Below are positions 19,168 through 27,855 of a stretch of DNA of 38,735 nt, one piece after another. Position 1 is the stretch's first letter. Every line of letters begins with the position of its first letter. The notes beneath the pieces were generated by a model. The model made no database searches. It saw only the letters and a list, made by a program, of their open reading frames with translations, and had not been told where the DNA came from. This DNA is from Deltaproteobacteria bacterium HGW-Deltaproteobacteria-14. GTDB taxonomy: Bacteria > Myxococcota_A > UBA9042 > PHBI01. The position numbers and the translations under genes are program-made. Where the stretch lies: assembly GCA_002841945.1 (NCBI GenBank), contig PHBI01000044.1, forward strand, positions 1-38,735, written 5' to 3'.

Positions 19168-20085
19168 ATGGCTTCGACTCCCAAGACCGTCCTCATCACC
19201 GGCGCGACCGGCTTCGTCGGCCAGCGCGTGGCCCGCGCGCTGACTCAACGCGGTGACCGCGTCATCGGCCTGTCCCGCGGGGCGCGGGAGCCCAGCGAAC
19301 ACGTGGCCCGCTGGCACGTCTGGAGCTCCCCGGGTGAGCCGCTACCGGCCGCGGCGCTCGACGGGGTGGACGCGATCGTGCACCTCGCGGGCGAGCCCGT
19401 GGCGGGGCGCTGGAGCGCGGCGAAGAAGGCGCGCATCCGCGACAGCCGGGTGCTCGGGACGCGCGGCGTCGTCGCGGCGATCGCGGCCGCCGCGTCGCGC
19501 CCCGGGGTCCTGGTCTCCGCCAGCGCCATCGGCTACTACGGCGATCGCGGCGACGACGCGCTGATCGAGTCGGCCGCCCCCGGCGAGGACTTCCTCGCCG
19601 AGGTCTGCACCGCGTGGGAGGCCGAGGCCCGCGCGGCCGAGCAGCTCGGCGTGCGCGTGGCCAGCCTGCGCATCGGCCTCGTCATGCACCCCGACGGCGG
19701 CGCGCTGGCGAAGATGATGACGCCCTTCAAGCTCTGCCTCGGCGGCAAGATGGGCGGCGGCCGGCAGTGGATGTCGTGGATCCACCTCGACGACCTCGTC
19801 GGGCTCGTCCTGTTCGCCCTCGACGTCGCCGAGGCGCGAGGCCCCATCAACGCGACCGCCCCCGAGCCCGTGCGCAACCGCGCCTTCGCCAAGGCGCTCG
19901 GCCGCGCGCTGCACCGCCCCTCCTTCATCCCGGCGCCCGGGTTCGCGCTCCGCGTGGCCCTCGGCGAGTTCTCGACCGAGCTCCTCAGCAGCAAGCGCGT
20001 GCTCCCAGACCGCGCCGCCGCGCTCGGCTACCGCTTCTCCTGGCCGGCGCTGCAGCCGGCCCTCGACGACCTCCTCGCAGGATGA
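19168..20085 (+). CDS. TIGR01777-family NAD(P)-binding epimerase
   Basis: The 305-residue protein is an atypical short-chain dehydrogenase/reductase of the TIGR01777 (SDR39U1, YfcH-like) family. The cofactor loop is ITGATGFVGQRVARAL (residues 10-25). Family marks include AGEPVAGRWSAAKKARIRDSRV, the catalytic-region SASAIGYYGDRG, LRIGLVMHPDGGALAKMM, SWIHLDDLV and the tail GYRFSWPALQPALDDLL. The reaction is not known for the family. It overlaps the SRPBCC gene by four bases (ATGA), a pairing often seen and sometimes fused in other genomes, which suggests a common lipid or small-molecule pathway. No ribosome-binding site is visible upstream. Confidence 0.93.
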   Translation: MASTPKTVLITGATGFVGQRVARALTQRGDRVIGLSRGAREPSEHVARWHVWSSPGEPLPAAALDGVDAIVHLAGEPVAGRWSAAKKARIRDSRVLGTRGVVAAIAAAASRPGVLVSASAIGYYGDRGDDALIESAAPGEDFLAEVCTAWEAEARAAEQLGVRVASLRIGLVMHPDGGALAKMMTPFKLCLGGKMGGGRQWMSWIHLDDLVGLVLFALDVAEARGPINATAPEPVRNRAFAKALGRALHRPSFIPAPGFALRVALGEFSTELLSSKRVLPDRAAALGYRFSWPALQPALDDLLAG

Positions 20086-20624
20086 CCGACATGCCCGACA
20101 CCACCGCCTCCGACGACTTCGTCACCATCGCGCCGCACCCGAGCCGGCGCGGGCATTTCCTCGTCGAGGCGCAGCTGTGGGTGCCGCGCTCGCGCGACGA
20201 GGTCTTCCCGTTCTTCGCCGACGCCTACAACCTGCAGGAGCTCACGCCGCCGTTTCTTGACTTCCAGCTCGCCACGCCGCGCCCGATCGACATGCGCGAC
20301 GGCGCGCTCATCGACTACCGCATCAAGCTGCGCGGCATCCCGCTCAAGTGGCGCACGCAGATCACCCGCTGGGATCCCCCGTTCGCCTTCGAAGACACGC
20401 AGCTCAGCGGGCCATACCGGACCTGGGAGCACACCCACACCTTCGAGCCCGCCGAGCGCGACGGTGTGATGGGCACGCTCTGCGGTGACCGGGTGACCTA
20501 CCGCCCGCCGTTCGGGCGGCTCGCCAACTGGCTCGTGGTCGAGCGCGACGTGAAGCGCATCTTCGCCTACCGCCAGACGCGGATGGGCGAGCTCTTCGGG
20601 GCTCCGGACCGCCGCGCGGCCTGA
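20082..20624 (+). CDS. SRPBCC-family protein
   Basis: A 180-residue protein with one START/Bet v 1-like fold of the SRPBCC (polyketide cyclase/ligand-binding) group. Typical pieces are the first strand HFLVEAQLWVPRSRDEVFPFFADAYNLQ (residues 25-52, partner of a hydrophobic cavity), then IDYRIKLRGIPLKWRTQITRW, and a final helix RDVKRIFAYRQTRMGELF. Such proteins bind hydrophobic ligands. Its ATG at 20082 overlaps the stop codon of the epimerase gene, so the two are translationally coupled. A second ATG three codons later is an alternative start. Confidence 0.88.
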   Translation: MTDMPDTTASDDFVTIAPHPSRRGHFLVEAQLWVPRSRDEVFPFFADAYNLQELTPPFLDFQLATPRPIDMRDGALIDYRIKLRGIPLKWRTQITRWDPPFAFEDTQLSGPYRTWEHTHTFEPAERDGVMGTLCGDRVTYRPPFGRLANWLVVERDVKRIFAYRQTRMGELFGAPDRRAA

Positions 20625-20800
20625 CGCCTCGCGCGGTCGCCGCAGTTACAGGCCCTCCTCTGGACGCGGGGCTCGCGGGGCCCTACCTTCGGCGACGCTC
20701 CAGCCGCAGCCCCCCCTACCGGACCCCGTCACCCGCCACGTCGGCGGGCGAGCGGCGTGAGGGGCGCACGGCCGGACGCCCCACCCGCGGAGTCCGCTCG

Positions 20801-21517
20801 ATGAAGACCCTGAACGCCGCCCTGCTCTCGCTCCTGCTCACCCTCCCGGCCGCCTCGGCCCTGGCCGCGCCGCCGAGCCCCGCCGGCTACGTGATCGACG
20901 AGTCCGACTGCGCCAGCGGCGGCCCGAGCACCTACTTCTTCGCCGACGGCACGGCGCTGAAGGCCGACTGCGGCGACGACTGCCCGAACGTGCGCGTCGG
21001 GACCTGGAAGCAGACCAGCGACGACACCGTCACCCTGAAGTTCACCCGCGCCTTCCTCGGCAAGGGTTCGAACCCCGAGGACGGCCCGGTCCCGGCCCGC
21101 ACGCTGTACAAGGACTACACCGCCGCCGTCGAGACGGTCTCGGAGACGGACACCGCCATCTGGACCGGTCCCGATGCGGCCGACGGCGGCTGCGTGGCCA
21201 TCCACAAGCACGGTCGCCCGGCCGACGTCCACGCCTTGCTGCGCCGCGACTTCGCCGGGCGCTGGCCGTTCACCGCGACGCGGCCCGTGACCGAAGCGGA
21301 TCTCGCCGGGCTCTCCAGGGGCGATCTCGAGATCATGCGCAACGAGGTCTACGCCCGCTACGGCCACACCTTCGTCAACGAGCGCCTCGCCAAGCACTTC
21401 GCGGCGCAGCCCGACTACCGCCCGCACTTCAAGAACGTCAGCGCGTTCTTGAGCCCGCTCGAGCGCGCCAACGTCGCCGCGATCCAGGCCGCCGAGGAGG
21501 CCCTCGAGAGGAAGTAG
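20801..21517 (+). CDS. secreted YARHG-domain protein
   Basis: A 238-residue protein with a Sec signal peptide (residues 1-22, ending ALAA before PPSPAG). The C-terminal third carries the YARHG domain: GDLEIMRNEVYARYGHTF followed by a Pro/Tyr-containing stretch and a helix. This domain is found in many extracytoplasmic proteins, and its function is not known. The N-terminal part has four to five Cys (SDCASGG, ADCGDDCPN, GGCVAIH), which could form disulfides, and resembles a small beta domain. GGAG lies about 10 bp before the ATG. The upstream 176 bp contain a CCCGCC...GGCGGG hairpin and no gene. Confidence 0.85.
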   Translation: MKTLNAALLSLLLTLPAASALAAPPSPAGYVIDESDCASGGPSTYFFADGTALKADCGDDCPNVRVGTWKQTSDDTVTLKFTRAFLGKGSNPEDGPVPARTLYKDYTAAVETVSETDTAIWTGPDAADGGCVAIHKHGRPADVHALLRRDFAGRWPFTATRPVTEADLAGLSRGDLEIMRNEVYARYGHTFVNERLAKHFAAQPDYRPHFKNVSAFLSPLERANVAAIQAAEEALERK

Positions 21518-21595
21518 CGCGCCCGGACGCCGGCGTGGGCCGGCGCGGCGAGCGGTGGTGCGCCGCCCGGCGCCGCCGCCCCCGACGCGAGCCCG

Positions 21596-23890
21596 GTGGC
21601 AACTGACCGCGCCGCTTTATTTGCGCTGAAGAACTCGGATGATATTCCGAAGTTGTCGTTGGTGCGCCGCCGCACCCCGCCGCGAGACCGCGAACCAACC
21701 CCTCGTCCCCCCCAGGAGCGTGCTCCCTTGGCGCCGGTACCGGAAACCCATCCCGACACCGCTCCGCCGGGGCCCGATCCCGGAGACGCCGCGCGCGACG
21801 AGGAGCGGTTTCGCCAGCTGTTCCGCGGGCACACCGCGGTCATGCTGCTCGTGGCGCCGGACTCGGGCCGCATCGTGGACGCGAACCCCGCCGCCGAGCG
21901 CTTCTACGGCTACCCCCGCGGCGAGCTGCTCGGGATGCCGGTCAGCGAGCTCAGCCTGCTCGACCAGCGGGCCCTGGCCGCGGCGCGCGAGGACGCCCGC
22001 GCCCGCACCCGCAGCCAGTTCGTGGTGCCGCACCGGCTCGCGGGCGGTGAGATTCGCCTCGTCGAGGCCTACGTGTCGCCCGTCGACACCGTCGCCGGGC
22101 CGCTGTTGTTCGCGATCATCCACGACGTCACCGAGCAGGTCACCGCCGAGGACGCCCTGCGCGCGCTGATCGAGCGCCAGCGGCTGGCCGCGACCGTCTT
22201 CACCCACGCCCACGAGGGCGTCATCATCTGCGACCCCGAGGAGAAGATCCTCGACGTGAACCCGATGTTCACGCAGCTCACCGGCTACACGCGCGAGGAG
22301 GTGCTCGGGCGCACGCCGCGCGTGCTCAGCTCACGGCGCCACAACGCGGCCTTCTTTCGTGGCGTCTGGCAGGCCGTCGCCGCCGACGGCCGCTGGGAAG
22401 GCGAGGTGTGGAACCGCAGAAAGGACGGCGAGGCCTTCATCGTTCACCTCGCCATCACCGCCGTGCGGGACGACTCCAGGGTCCTCACCCACTACATCGG
22501 GCACCTCTCGGACATCACGCTCCTCAAGCACAACCAGGAGACGCTCGAGCGCCTGGCCCACCACGACGCGCTGACCGGCCTGCCCAACCGCACCCTGCTC
22601 GCGGACCGCCTCGAGCAGGCGCTCGCCCGCTCGCGCCGCACCGGCAGCACCCTCGCCGTCGGCTACCTCGACCTCGACCGCTTCAAACCGATCAACGATC
22701 TCTACGGTCACGACATCGGCGATCAGCTGCTGATCGACGTGGCCTCCCGACTGCGCAGGACCGTCCGCGCCGCGGACACGGTGGCCCGCCTCGGCGGCGA
22801 CGAGTTCGTCATCATCTTCGCCGACCTGAAGGGGGTCGACGAGTGCGAGCTGCTCGCTCAACGCGTGCTGGACGTCGTCTCGGCCCCGGACGCCATCCGC
22901 GGCGAGCCGGTCCGCGTGACCGCCAGCCTCGGCCTCGCGCTGTTCCCCGACGACGGCGCCACCCCCGACGCGCTGCTCCGCCACGCCGACCTCGCCATGT
23001 ACGCCGCCAAGGAGCAGGGGCGAAACCGCTTCCACTGCTTCGAGCACGGCTCGGAGACCCCCGTCCGGGGCAACCGCCGCGAGCGCGACCGCCTCCGGCG
23101 CGCCCTCGACGACGACCAGTTCGTCCTCTACTACCAGCCGAAGGTGGACCTCCGGCAGGGTGTGGTGGTGGGGCTCGAGGCCCTGATCCGCTGGCAGCAC
23201 CCCGAGCGGGGGCTGCTCGGACCGGCCGCCTTCCTCCCGGCGTTCAACGCCTGCCGCCTCGACGCGACCCTCGGCCGCTGGGTGCTGCGCACCGCCCTCG
23301 CTCAACGCTCGCGCTGGTTCGACGCCGGTGTCCGGGCGCGGATCGCCGTCAACATCGCCGGCGCGCACCTGCTCTCACCCAGCTTCGCCGACGAGCTCGG
23401 CGAGATGCTGGCGTCCCACTCCGGGCTCTGTCGGGGCTGCCTCGAGCTCGAGATCGTCGAGTCCACCGCGCTCGTGGACCTCGACCGCGCCACCGCCGTC
23501 ATCGAGGCGTGCCACGCGCTGGGCGTGACGGTGGCCCTCGACGACTTCGGCACCGGCTACTCCTCGCTGTCTTATCTGCGCCGGCTCCCGGTCGACACCG
23601 TCAAGCTCGACCAGGAGTTCGTGCGCGCCATGAGCGGCGGAGCCAACGACGTCGCCATCGTGAAGAGCGTGGTCGGGCTCGCCCACGCCTTCGGCCGGCA
23701 CCTCGTGGCGGAGGGCGTGGAGACGGCGGAGCTGGCGGCGCTGCTGGTGGAGCTCGGGTGCGACATCGCGCAGGGCTACTCCATCGCCCGCCCGATGCCG
23801 GCGGCGGCGGTCCCGGGCTGGCTCGCGGCCTTCCGCCCTGATCCCGCCTGGCTCCGCGGGTCCCCCGCGGCACCCGAGTCGCCAGGTTGA
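21596..23890 (+). CDS. PAS-PAS-GGDEF-EAL cyclic-di-GMP protein
   Basis: The 764-residue cytosolic protein has two PAS sensor domains (about 68-185 and 190-310), a GGDEF domain with the motif RLGGDEF at 400-404, and an EAL domain with EAL at 528-530. The inhibitory site RxxD is present (RAAD) five residues before GGDEF, so the cyclase can be active and feedback-controlled. In the EAL domain the residues needed for Mg2+ and cleavage are all visible: EAL, IAVNIAG, LELEIVES, LDDFGTG, VKLDQEF, VAEGVE and DIAQGY. It may therefore both make and break cyclic di-GMP. No haem or flavin ligand is evident. The start is uncertain: GTG at 21596, or GTG at 21662, which removes 22 residues encoded by an AT-richer patch. 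A strong hairpin follows the stop. Confidence 0.93.
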   Translation: MATDRAALFALKNSDDIPKLSLVRRRTPPRDREPTPRPPQERAPLAPVPETHPDTAPPGPDPGDAARDEERFRQLFRGHTAVMLLVAPDSGRIVDANPAAERFYGYPRGELLGMPVSELSLLDQRALAAAREDARARTRSQFVVPHRLAGGEIRLVEAYVSPVDTVAGPLLFAIIHDVTEQVTAEDALRALIERQRLAATVFTHAHEGVIICDPEEKILDVNPMFTQLTGYTREEVLGRTPRVLSSRRHNAAFFRGVWQAVAADGRWEGEVWNRRKDGEAFIVHLAITAVRDDSRVLTHYIGHLSDITLLKHNQETLERLAHHDALTGLPNRTLLADRLEQALARSRRTGSTLAVGYLDLDRFKPINDLYGHDIGDQLLIDVASRLRRTVRAADTVARLGGDEFVIIFADLKGVDECELLAQRVLDVVSAPDAIRGEPVRVTASLGLALFPDDGATPDALLRHADLAMYAAKEQGRNRFHCFEHGSETPVRGNRRERDRLRRALDDDQFVLYYQPKVDLRQGVVVGLEALIRWQHPERGLLGPAAFLPAFNACRLDATLGRWVLRTALAQRSRWFDAGVRARIAVNIAGAHLLSPSFADELGEMLASHSGLCRGCLELEIVESTALVDLDRATAVIEACHALGVTVALDDFGTGYSSLSYLRRLPVDTVKLDQEFVRAMSGGANDVAIVKSVVGLAHAFGRHLVAEGVETAELAALLVELGCDIAQGYSIARPMPAAAVPGWLAAFRPDPAWLRGSPAAPESPG

Positions 23891-23894
23891 TCCT

Positions 23895-23926
23895 CCCGCG
23901 GTCACTCCGCCGGGAGCGACCGCGGG
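23895..23926 (+). terminator. strong hairpin after the GGDEF-EAL gene
   Basis: CCCGCGGTC (23895-23903) pairs perfectly with GACCGCGGG (23918-23926). Inside, CTCC pairs with GGAG across the loop GCCG, leaving one A/C mismatch. The structure begins 5 bp after the stop codon at 23890, the expected place for a transcription terminator, although no T-run follows. Confidence 0.7.
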
Positions 23927-24022
23927 CCCGCGATTCGGACCCCGGAGGCGCTTGGGCTTGATCGCAGGGGCGCGCGCCGTCCCGCTGGCGGGGTCCACGC
24001 AGCGGAGCCACCTGCCACGCGT

Positions 24023-24425
24023 CGAGTCATCGTCCCCTCCGCCCTGGCCCTCGCGACCGCGGCGCTGTTCGTCGGGTGCGGCGCCGTCCCCTGGGGCGCG
24101 AGCCTCGGCGCGCTGCTCGCGGGCCTGGTCCTGGTCCTGACCGGCTGCCTCGACGCCGCTCGCTCGGGGAACGTCGGCGCCGCCGACACCGTCGCGGCAG
24201 ACACGATCGCGGCCCCCGACGGCGCCGCCCCGGACACCGCCCGGCCGTCGACACCATCGCGACCGCCGTGGACACCGACGGTGACGGCGTCGCCGACGCG
24301 GTCGACAACTGCCCTTCGTCGCCAACCCCGACCAGGCCGACGTCAGCGCCGAGGGGACCTACGGGAGCCTCGCGTACGCCGATCCCCTGGCGGCCAGCGC
24401 AGCGCGCGGGTACCGCTCGGAGTGA
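24023..24425 (+). pseudogene. frameshifted lipoprotein remnant with ADT linker and type-3 repeat
   Basis: Three reading frames in series give one coherent protein. The first (about 24023-24240) encodes a hydrophobic leader with possible lipoboxes FVGC and LTGC, then GAADTVAADTIAAPDGAAPD. The second (about 24244-24312) continues AVDTIATAVDTDGDGVADAV followed by DNCP, a thrombospondin type-3 calcium repeat. The third (24315-24425) continues FVANPDQAD and ends at TGA. Each switch equals loss of one base in a G/C run (near 24240 and at 24313-24315). No start codon is clear. The protein resembles the linker of the neighbouring GH5 lipoprotein. It is a decayed gene or two sequencing errors. The whole 655-bp stretch between the genes at 23890 and 24546 otherwise holds only the terminator hairpin. 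Confidence 0.65.
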
Positions 24426-24545
24426 GCGGCGGCCGCGGCGGCCCACGGGCCGAAGACTTGCGACGCGGCGCCGGTCGAGTGAATGTCGCCGCTCATCCGG
24501 CCGGGCGCGCGTCGTGGACCGCCCGCACTTCGAGGTGTCGAGTTG

Positions 24546-25964
24546 ATGCAGACGGGTTCTCCTGACCTGCCGGGCGTGGGCGGGCGACGGCGTCACGCCG
24601 GGGCGCGGCGCGGCGCCGCGCTCGCGGCCCTGGCCATCGGAGTCGCCCTGACGGCGCTCTTGGGGGCCTGCGGCGGGACGCTCCCGGCGAACGGTGGCGA
24701 GATCGACCCGGCCGAGCTGGACGTGGACGCGGACGCGGACGCGGACACGGACGCCGGCGTCCCGGTCGAGGCGGACACGGACGCGGCGGAGACGCCGTCG
24801 GACGCTGACGCGTCGGCGGGGGAGACGGACGGGCGCGGCGACGTAGACGGGACCACGGTCGACGCCGTCGCCGCGGACACCGCCGTCGCCGCGGACACCG
24901 CCGTCGCCGCGGACACCGCCGTCGCCGCGGACACCGCCGTCGCCGCGGACGCCGCCGTCGCCGCGGACACCGCGGACACGCCCGACGCGAGCTGCGGCGA
25001 CGGCTGCGGGGCGGGCGGGATGCTGCGTGGGGTCAACGTCGCCGGCGCGGAGTTCGGCGAGCAGCACGTCCCGGGGGTTCACGGCACCGACTACCTGTGG
25101 CCGTCGCCGGACAACGGGTATTCCTTCGGCTACTTCGTCGCCAAGGGGATGAACGTCTACCGCCTCCCGTTTCTGTGGGAGCGCCTGCAGCCGACCCTGC
25201 GGCAGCCCTTCGACGGCGCCGAGCTGGCGCGCCTCACCGCGACCGTCGCCGACTACCGCGCCGCCGGCGTCACGGTCATCCTCGACCCCCACAACTACGC
25301 GCGCTATCGCGGGCAGGTCATCAACGAGAGCGCCGTGACCAGCGCCGACCTCGCCGATCTATGGACCCGGCTCGCGACCCTGTACGCCAACGATCCGCAG
25401 ATCATCTTCGGCCTCATGAACGAGCCCCACGACATGGACAGCGGCCACTGGCTCGCTGCCGCCAACGCCGCTATCGCCGCCATCCGCGCGGCCGGGGCCG
25501 ACAACCTCGTCCTGGTCCCGGGCAACCACTGGACCGGCGCGCACTCCTGGAGCGCCAGCTACATCCCCGAGAACCAGCGCAACGGGGTGGTGATGCAGGG
25601 GGTCGTCGACCCCGCGGACCACTTCGCCTTCGAGGTCCACCAGTACCTCGACGCGACCTACGCCGGCGTCGACCCGGCGTGCCAGAGCACCACCATCGGC
25701 GCGACGGTGATGGCGCCGTTCACGGCGTGGCTCCGCGCCCACGGCTACAAGGCGTTTCTCGGCGAGTTCGGCGCCGGCGCGGACTCGGTCTGCCTCGCGG
25801 CGCTGCTGAACATCGTCGCGCACGTCGAGGACAACGCCGACGTCTACCTCGGCTGGACCTACTGGGCGGCCGGCCCCTGGTGGGCCGGCTACTTCACGTC
25901 CCTCGAGCCCGACGCCGGCGGCGACAAGCCGCAGATGAACGCGCTCGAGCCCTGGCTGCCCTGA
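24546..25964 (+). CDS. GH5-type glycoside hydrolase lipoprotein
   Basis: The 472-residue product has a long lipoprotein signal (lipobox LLGAC, Cys42), an Asp/Ala/Thr-rich linker (about 55-155) built partly from VAADTA repeats, and a GH5-like cellulase barrel (about 160-472). Family features are RGVNVAGAEF at its start, MNVYRLPFLWERLQP, LDPHNYARY, the acid/base Glu293 in GLMNEPHDM, the HQYLD segment and the nucleophile Glu407 in FLGEFGAG. Endoglucanase or another beta-glycanase activity at the cell surface is likely. The start ATG at 24546 was preferred to a GTG at 24483 because the hydrophobic signal then lies at a more usual distance. It lies directly downstream of the lipoprotein remnant. 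Confidence 0.9.
   Translation: MQTGSPDLPGVGGRRRHAGARRGAALAALAIGVALTALLGACGGTLPANGGEIDPAELDVDADADADTDAGVPVEADTDAAETPSDADASAGETDGRGDVDGTTVDAVAADTAVAADTAVAADTAVAADTAVAADAAVAADTADTPDASCGDGCGAGGMLRGVNVAGAEFGEQHVPGVHGTDYLWPSPDNGYSFGYFVAKGMNVYRLPFLWERLQPTLRQPFDGAELARLTATVADYRAAGVTVILDPHNYARYRGQVINESAVTSADLADLWTRLATLYANDPQIIFGLMNEPHDMDSGHWLAAANAAIAAIRAAGADNLVLVPGNHWTGAHSWSASYIPENQRNGVVMQGVVDPADHFAFEVHQYLDATYAGVDPACQSTTIGATVMAPFTAWLRAHGYKAFLGEFGAGADSVCLAALLNIVAHVEDNADVYLGWTYWAAGPWWAGYFTSLEPDAGGDKPQMNALEPWLP
24864..24971 (+). repeat. six tandem 18-bp copies in the GH5 linker
   Basis: The unit GCCGTCGCCGCGGACACC, coding AVAADT, is repeated six times without a gap (24864, 24882, 24900, 24918, 24936, 24954). 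The fifth copy has ACC changed to GCC. Perfect identity at nucleotide level and length divisible by three mean that copy number can change by slippage while the frame is kept. Confidence 0.95.
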
Positions 25965-26062
25965 CGCTCCGGTCGCAGCACCACGGCCTCGGCGCCGGTG
26001 TGGTGGCTCCCGGCCGAGCGGACAGGCTGCCCTGACGCGGCGGCCGCGGCGACCCGCTGCGG

Positions 26063-27277
26063 CTACCAGGAGGAGCTGGCGCCGCCGCCGCCCGACGAGC
26101 CGCCGCCGCCGGACCACGAGCTCGAGCTCGACGAGCTGCTGCTCGAGTAGGACGAGGACGAGTAGGAGCTCGATGAGGACGAGGAGCGGTAGCTCGACCC
26201 CGAGCTGCTCCCGCTGCTCGGCGTCCCCGCGCCGGCCACGATCCCCGCCCAGAAGGCGACCCCCACCAGCGCGCCGAGGCCGTAGGCATAGACGTCCTCG
26301 GGCCCGGCCACCATCCCGCCGGTGCTCAGCGCGAGCTTCGCCGCTGGGACGCTCAGCCCCTCGAACAGGCTGTAGACCATCGCCCCGATGCCCGCCGCGG
26401 ACGGGATCAGCCAGAACCAGCGGCCGATGGGCATGTGCATCCACAGGGCGGCGCCGATCACGCCGATCATCACCCAGGACTCCCACGCCAGAAACCACGG
26501 GAACGGCGCCCGCATCCCGGGGTGGGCGAGGACCATCACCAGCACCGGGGCGACCACGAACAGCGCCAAGACCTCGAGGGTGCTCCGGAGCCGCTTCGCG
26601 CGCTTGCGGGCTTTGGCTGAGCCCTTCCCCGACCGGTCCGCCCCGGCGGCGTCGGCGGCCGTCGCCCCCTCGAGCCGCACCAACCACGCCGCCCCGCCCG
26701 CGAGGGCGACGAGCATCATGCCCAGGAAAAACCAGGGGCTCCGCGAGAGCGGCAGGCCGATCGGGGCCGCGGGGGTGATGTCGGCGGTCGCCGCCCACAC
26801 GGCGTCGATGAGCTGAATCGAGGCGTCGGCGTAGCGCTCCTCGCGCAGCAGCGGCCGCAGGTCGACCAGCATGTCGAGCGCCATGCCGTCGGAGATGTGC
26901 CCCTCGAGCCCATAGCCGACCTCGAGGCGGTTGGCGCGGTCGGCGATGGCGAGGACGAAGAGCGCGCCGTCGTTGCGCTCCTTCGAGCCGCCGCCCCACT
27001 CGCGAAAGACCCGGTTGGTCCAGTCGTCGATGGGCTCGCCGGTGCTGTCGACGATCACCACCGCGAGCTGCACGCCGGTCGCCGCGCGGTAGGCCACCAG
27101 GCGCGCGGCGACGCGCTCCTCGTCCGCGGCCGTGAGGACCCCTGCGACGTCGGTCACCGGCGTCGTGATGGCCTCGGGGTGGTCGGCGCGGGCGGCGGGC
27201 GCCGCCGTCAGCGCGGCGACGCAGCCGGCGAGGAGCGCCGTCAGGGCCAGGGTGCGCCGGGAGCGGATCGCGGTCAC
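26063..27277 (-). CDS. TPM-domain (YgcG-like) membrane protein with Ser-rich tail
   Basis: A 404-residue protein of the COG1512/YgcG type. It has a signal peptide (residues 1-31, ending APAARA), then a TPM domain (about 35-165: VTDVAGVLTAADEERVAARL, GVQLAVVIVDS, DGALFVLAIADRANRLEVGYGLEG). About five membrane helices and a remarkable C-terminal tail of almost only Ser, Tyr, Trp and Gly (last 50 residues) follow. Known proteins of the group end with similar Gly/Ser tails. The GTG start at 27277 overlaps the stop of the LemA-like gene (GTGA), so the pair is translationally coupled. Proposed roles are in envelope or photosystem-type repair (Arabidopsis TLP18.3), but the bacterial function is unsettled. 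Confidence 0.88.
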   Translation of the reverse strand: MTAIRSRRTLALTALLAGCVAALTAAPAARADHPEAITTPVTDVAGVLTAADEERVAARLVAYRAATGVQLAVVIVDSTGEPIDDWTNRVFREWGGGSKERNDGALFVLAIADRANRLEVGYGLEGHISDGMALDMLVDLRPLLREERYADASIQLIDAVWAATADITPAAPIGLPLSRSPWFFLGMMLVALAGGAAWLVRLEGATAADAAGADRSGKGSAKARKRAKRLRSTLEVLALFVVAPVLVMVLAHPGMRAPFPWFLAWESWVMIGVIGAALWMHMPIGRWFWLIPSAAGIGAMVYSLFEGLSVPAAKLALSTGGMVAGPEDVYAYGLGALVGVAFWAGIVAGAGTPSSGSSSGSSYRSSSSSSSYSSSSYSSSSSSSSSSWSGGGGSSGGGGASSSW

Positions 27278-27855
27278 CAGCCACCTCCCTCGCTCGAGAG
27301 CGGCGCGCGGTCCGGCCAGCCGCGGAGGCTCGCCCAGAGCGCGCCCAAGAAGCCGTCGACGCGCCGGTTGTAGGCGGTCGCGGCGGCGTCGTAGTCGCGG
27401 CGCGCGATGCGCACGCGGTTCTCGGCCCCGGCGAGCTCGGCCGCGGCCTGCTCTCCGCTGGCCACGTCGAAGGTCGCCCGGGTCGCGCGCTGGCGGTCCA
27501 TGACGTTGACGACCTGGGCCCGCTGCTGCAGCACGGCGTGGTGGGCGTCGCTGACGGCGCCGCAGTCGACGACCGAGAAGACGCCGAGCAGCGCGACCAT
27601 GCCGAGCGCCCCCCAGGTCCACAGCAGGCGGCGGCGGCTGCGGGCGGCTGCGGCGGCCAGCGCGGCGGCGCGCCGACGGCGCAGCTCGGCGACGGCCGGG
27701 CCGACGTATTGTTGAGGGATGTCGAGGTCGCGCGCGACCTCGGTGAGCTCCTCCACGCTGAGGCGCTCGGCGTCGACGGCCTGCAGCTCCGAGGCGACCC
27801 CGATGACGTCGTCGACGTCCTCGTAGTCGACGTCGCGCGCCGGGCGCCCGCTCAT
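27274..27855 (-). CDS. LemA-like protein with a cytosolic helical domain
   Basis: The 193-residue product has an N-terminal helical domain (about 15-65, with LSVEELTEVARDLDIPQQYV), one membrane helix (77-96) and a C-terminal coiled region. The latter ends in ENRVRIARRDYDAAATAYN and a GALWA stretch, the pattern of the LemA family. A usual LemA protein begins with the helix and has a longer helical bundle, so this copy is short and carries an extra N-terminal module. Its ATG overlaps the stop of the preceding TPM gene (ATGA), and its stop overlaps the next TPM gene. LemA proteins are membrane proteins of unknown biochemical function, commonly encoded beside TPM proteins. Confidence 0.75.
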   Translation of the reverse strand: MSGRPARDVDYEDVDDVIGVASELQAVDAERLSVEELTEVARDLDIPQQYVGPAVAELRRRRAAALAAAAARSRRRLLWTWGALGMVALLGVFSVVDCGAVSDAHHAVLQQRAQVVNVMDRQRATRATFDVASGEQAAAELAGAENRVRIARRDYDAAATAYNRRVDGFLGALWASLRGWPDRAPLSSEGGGW

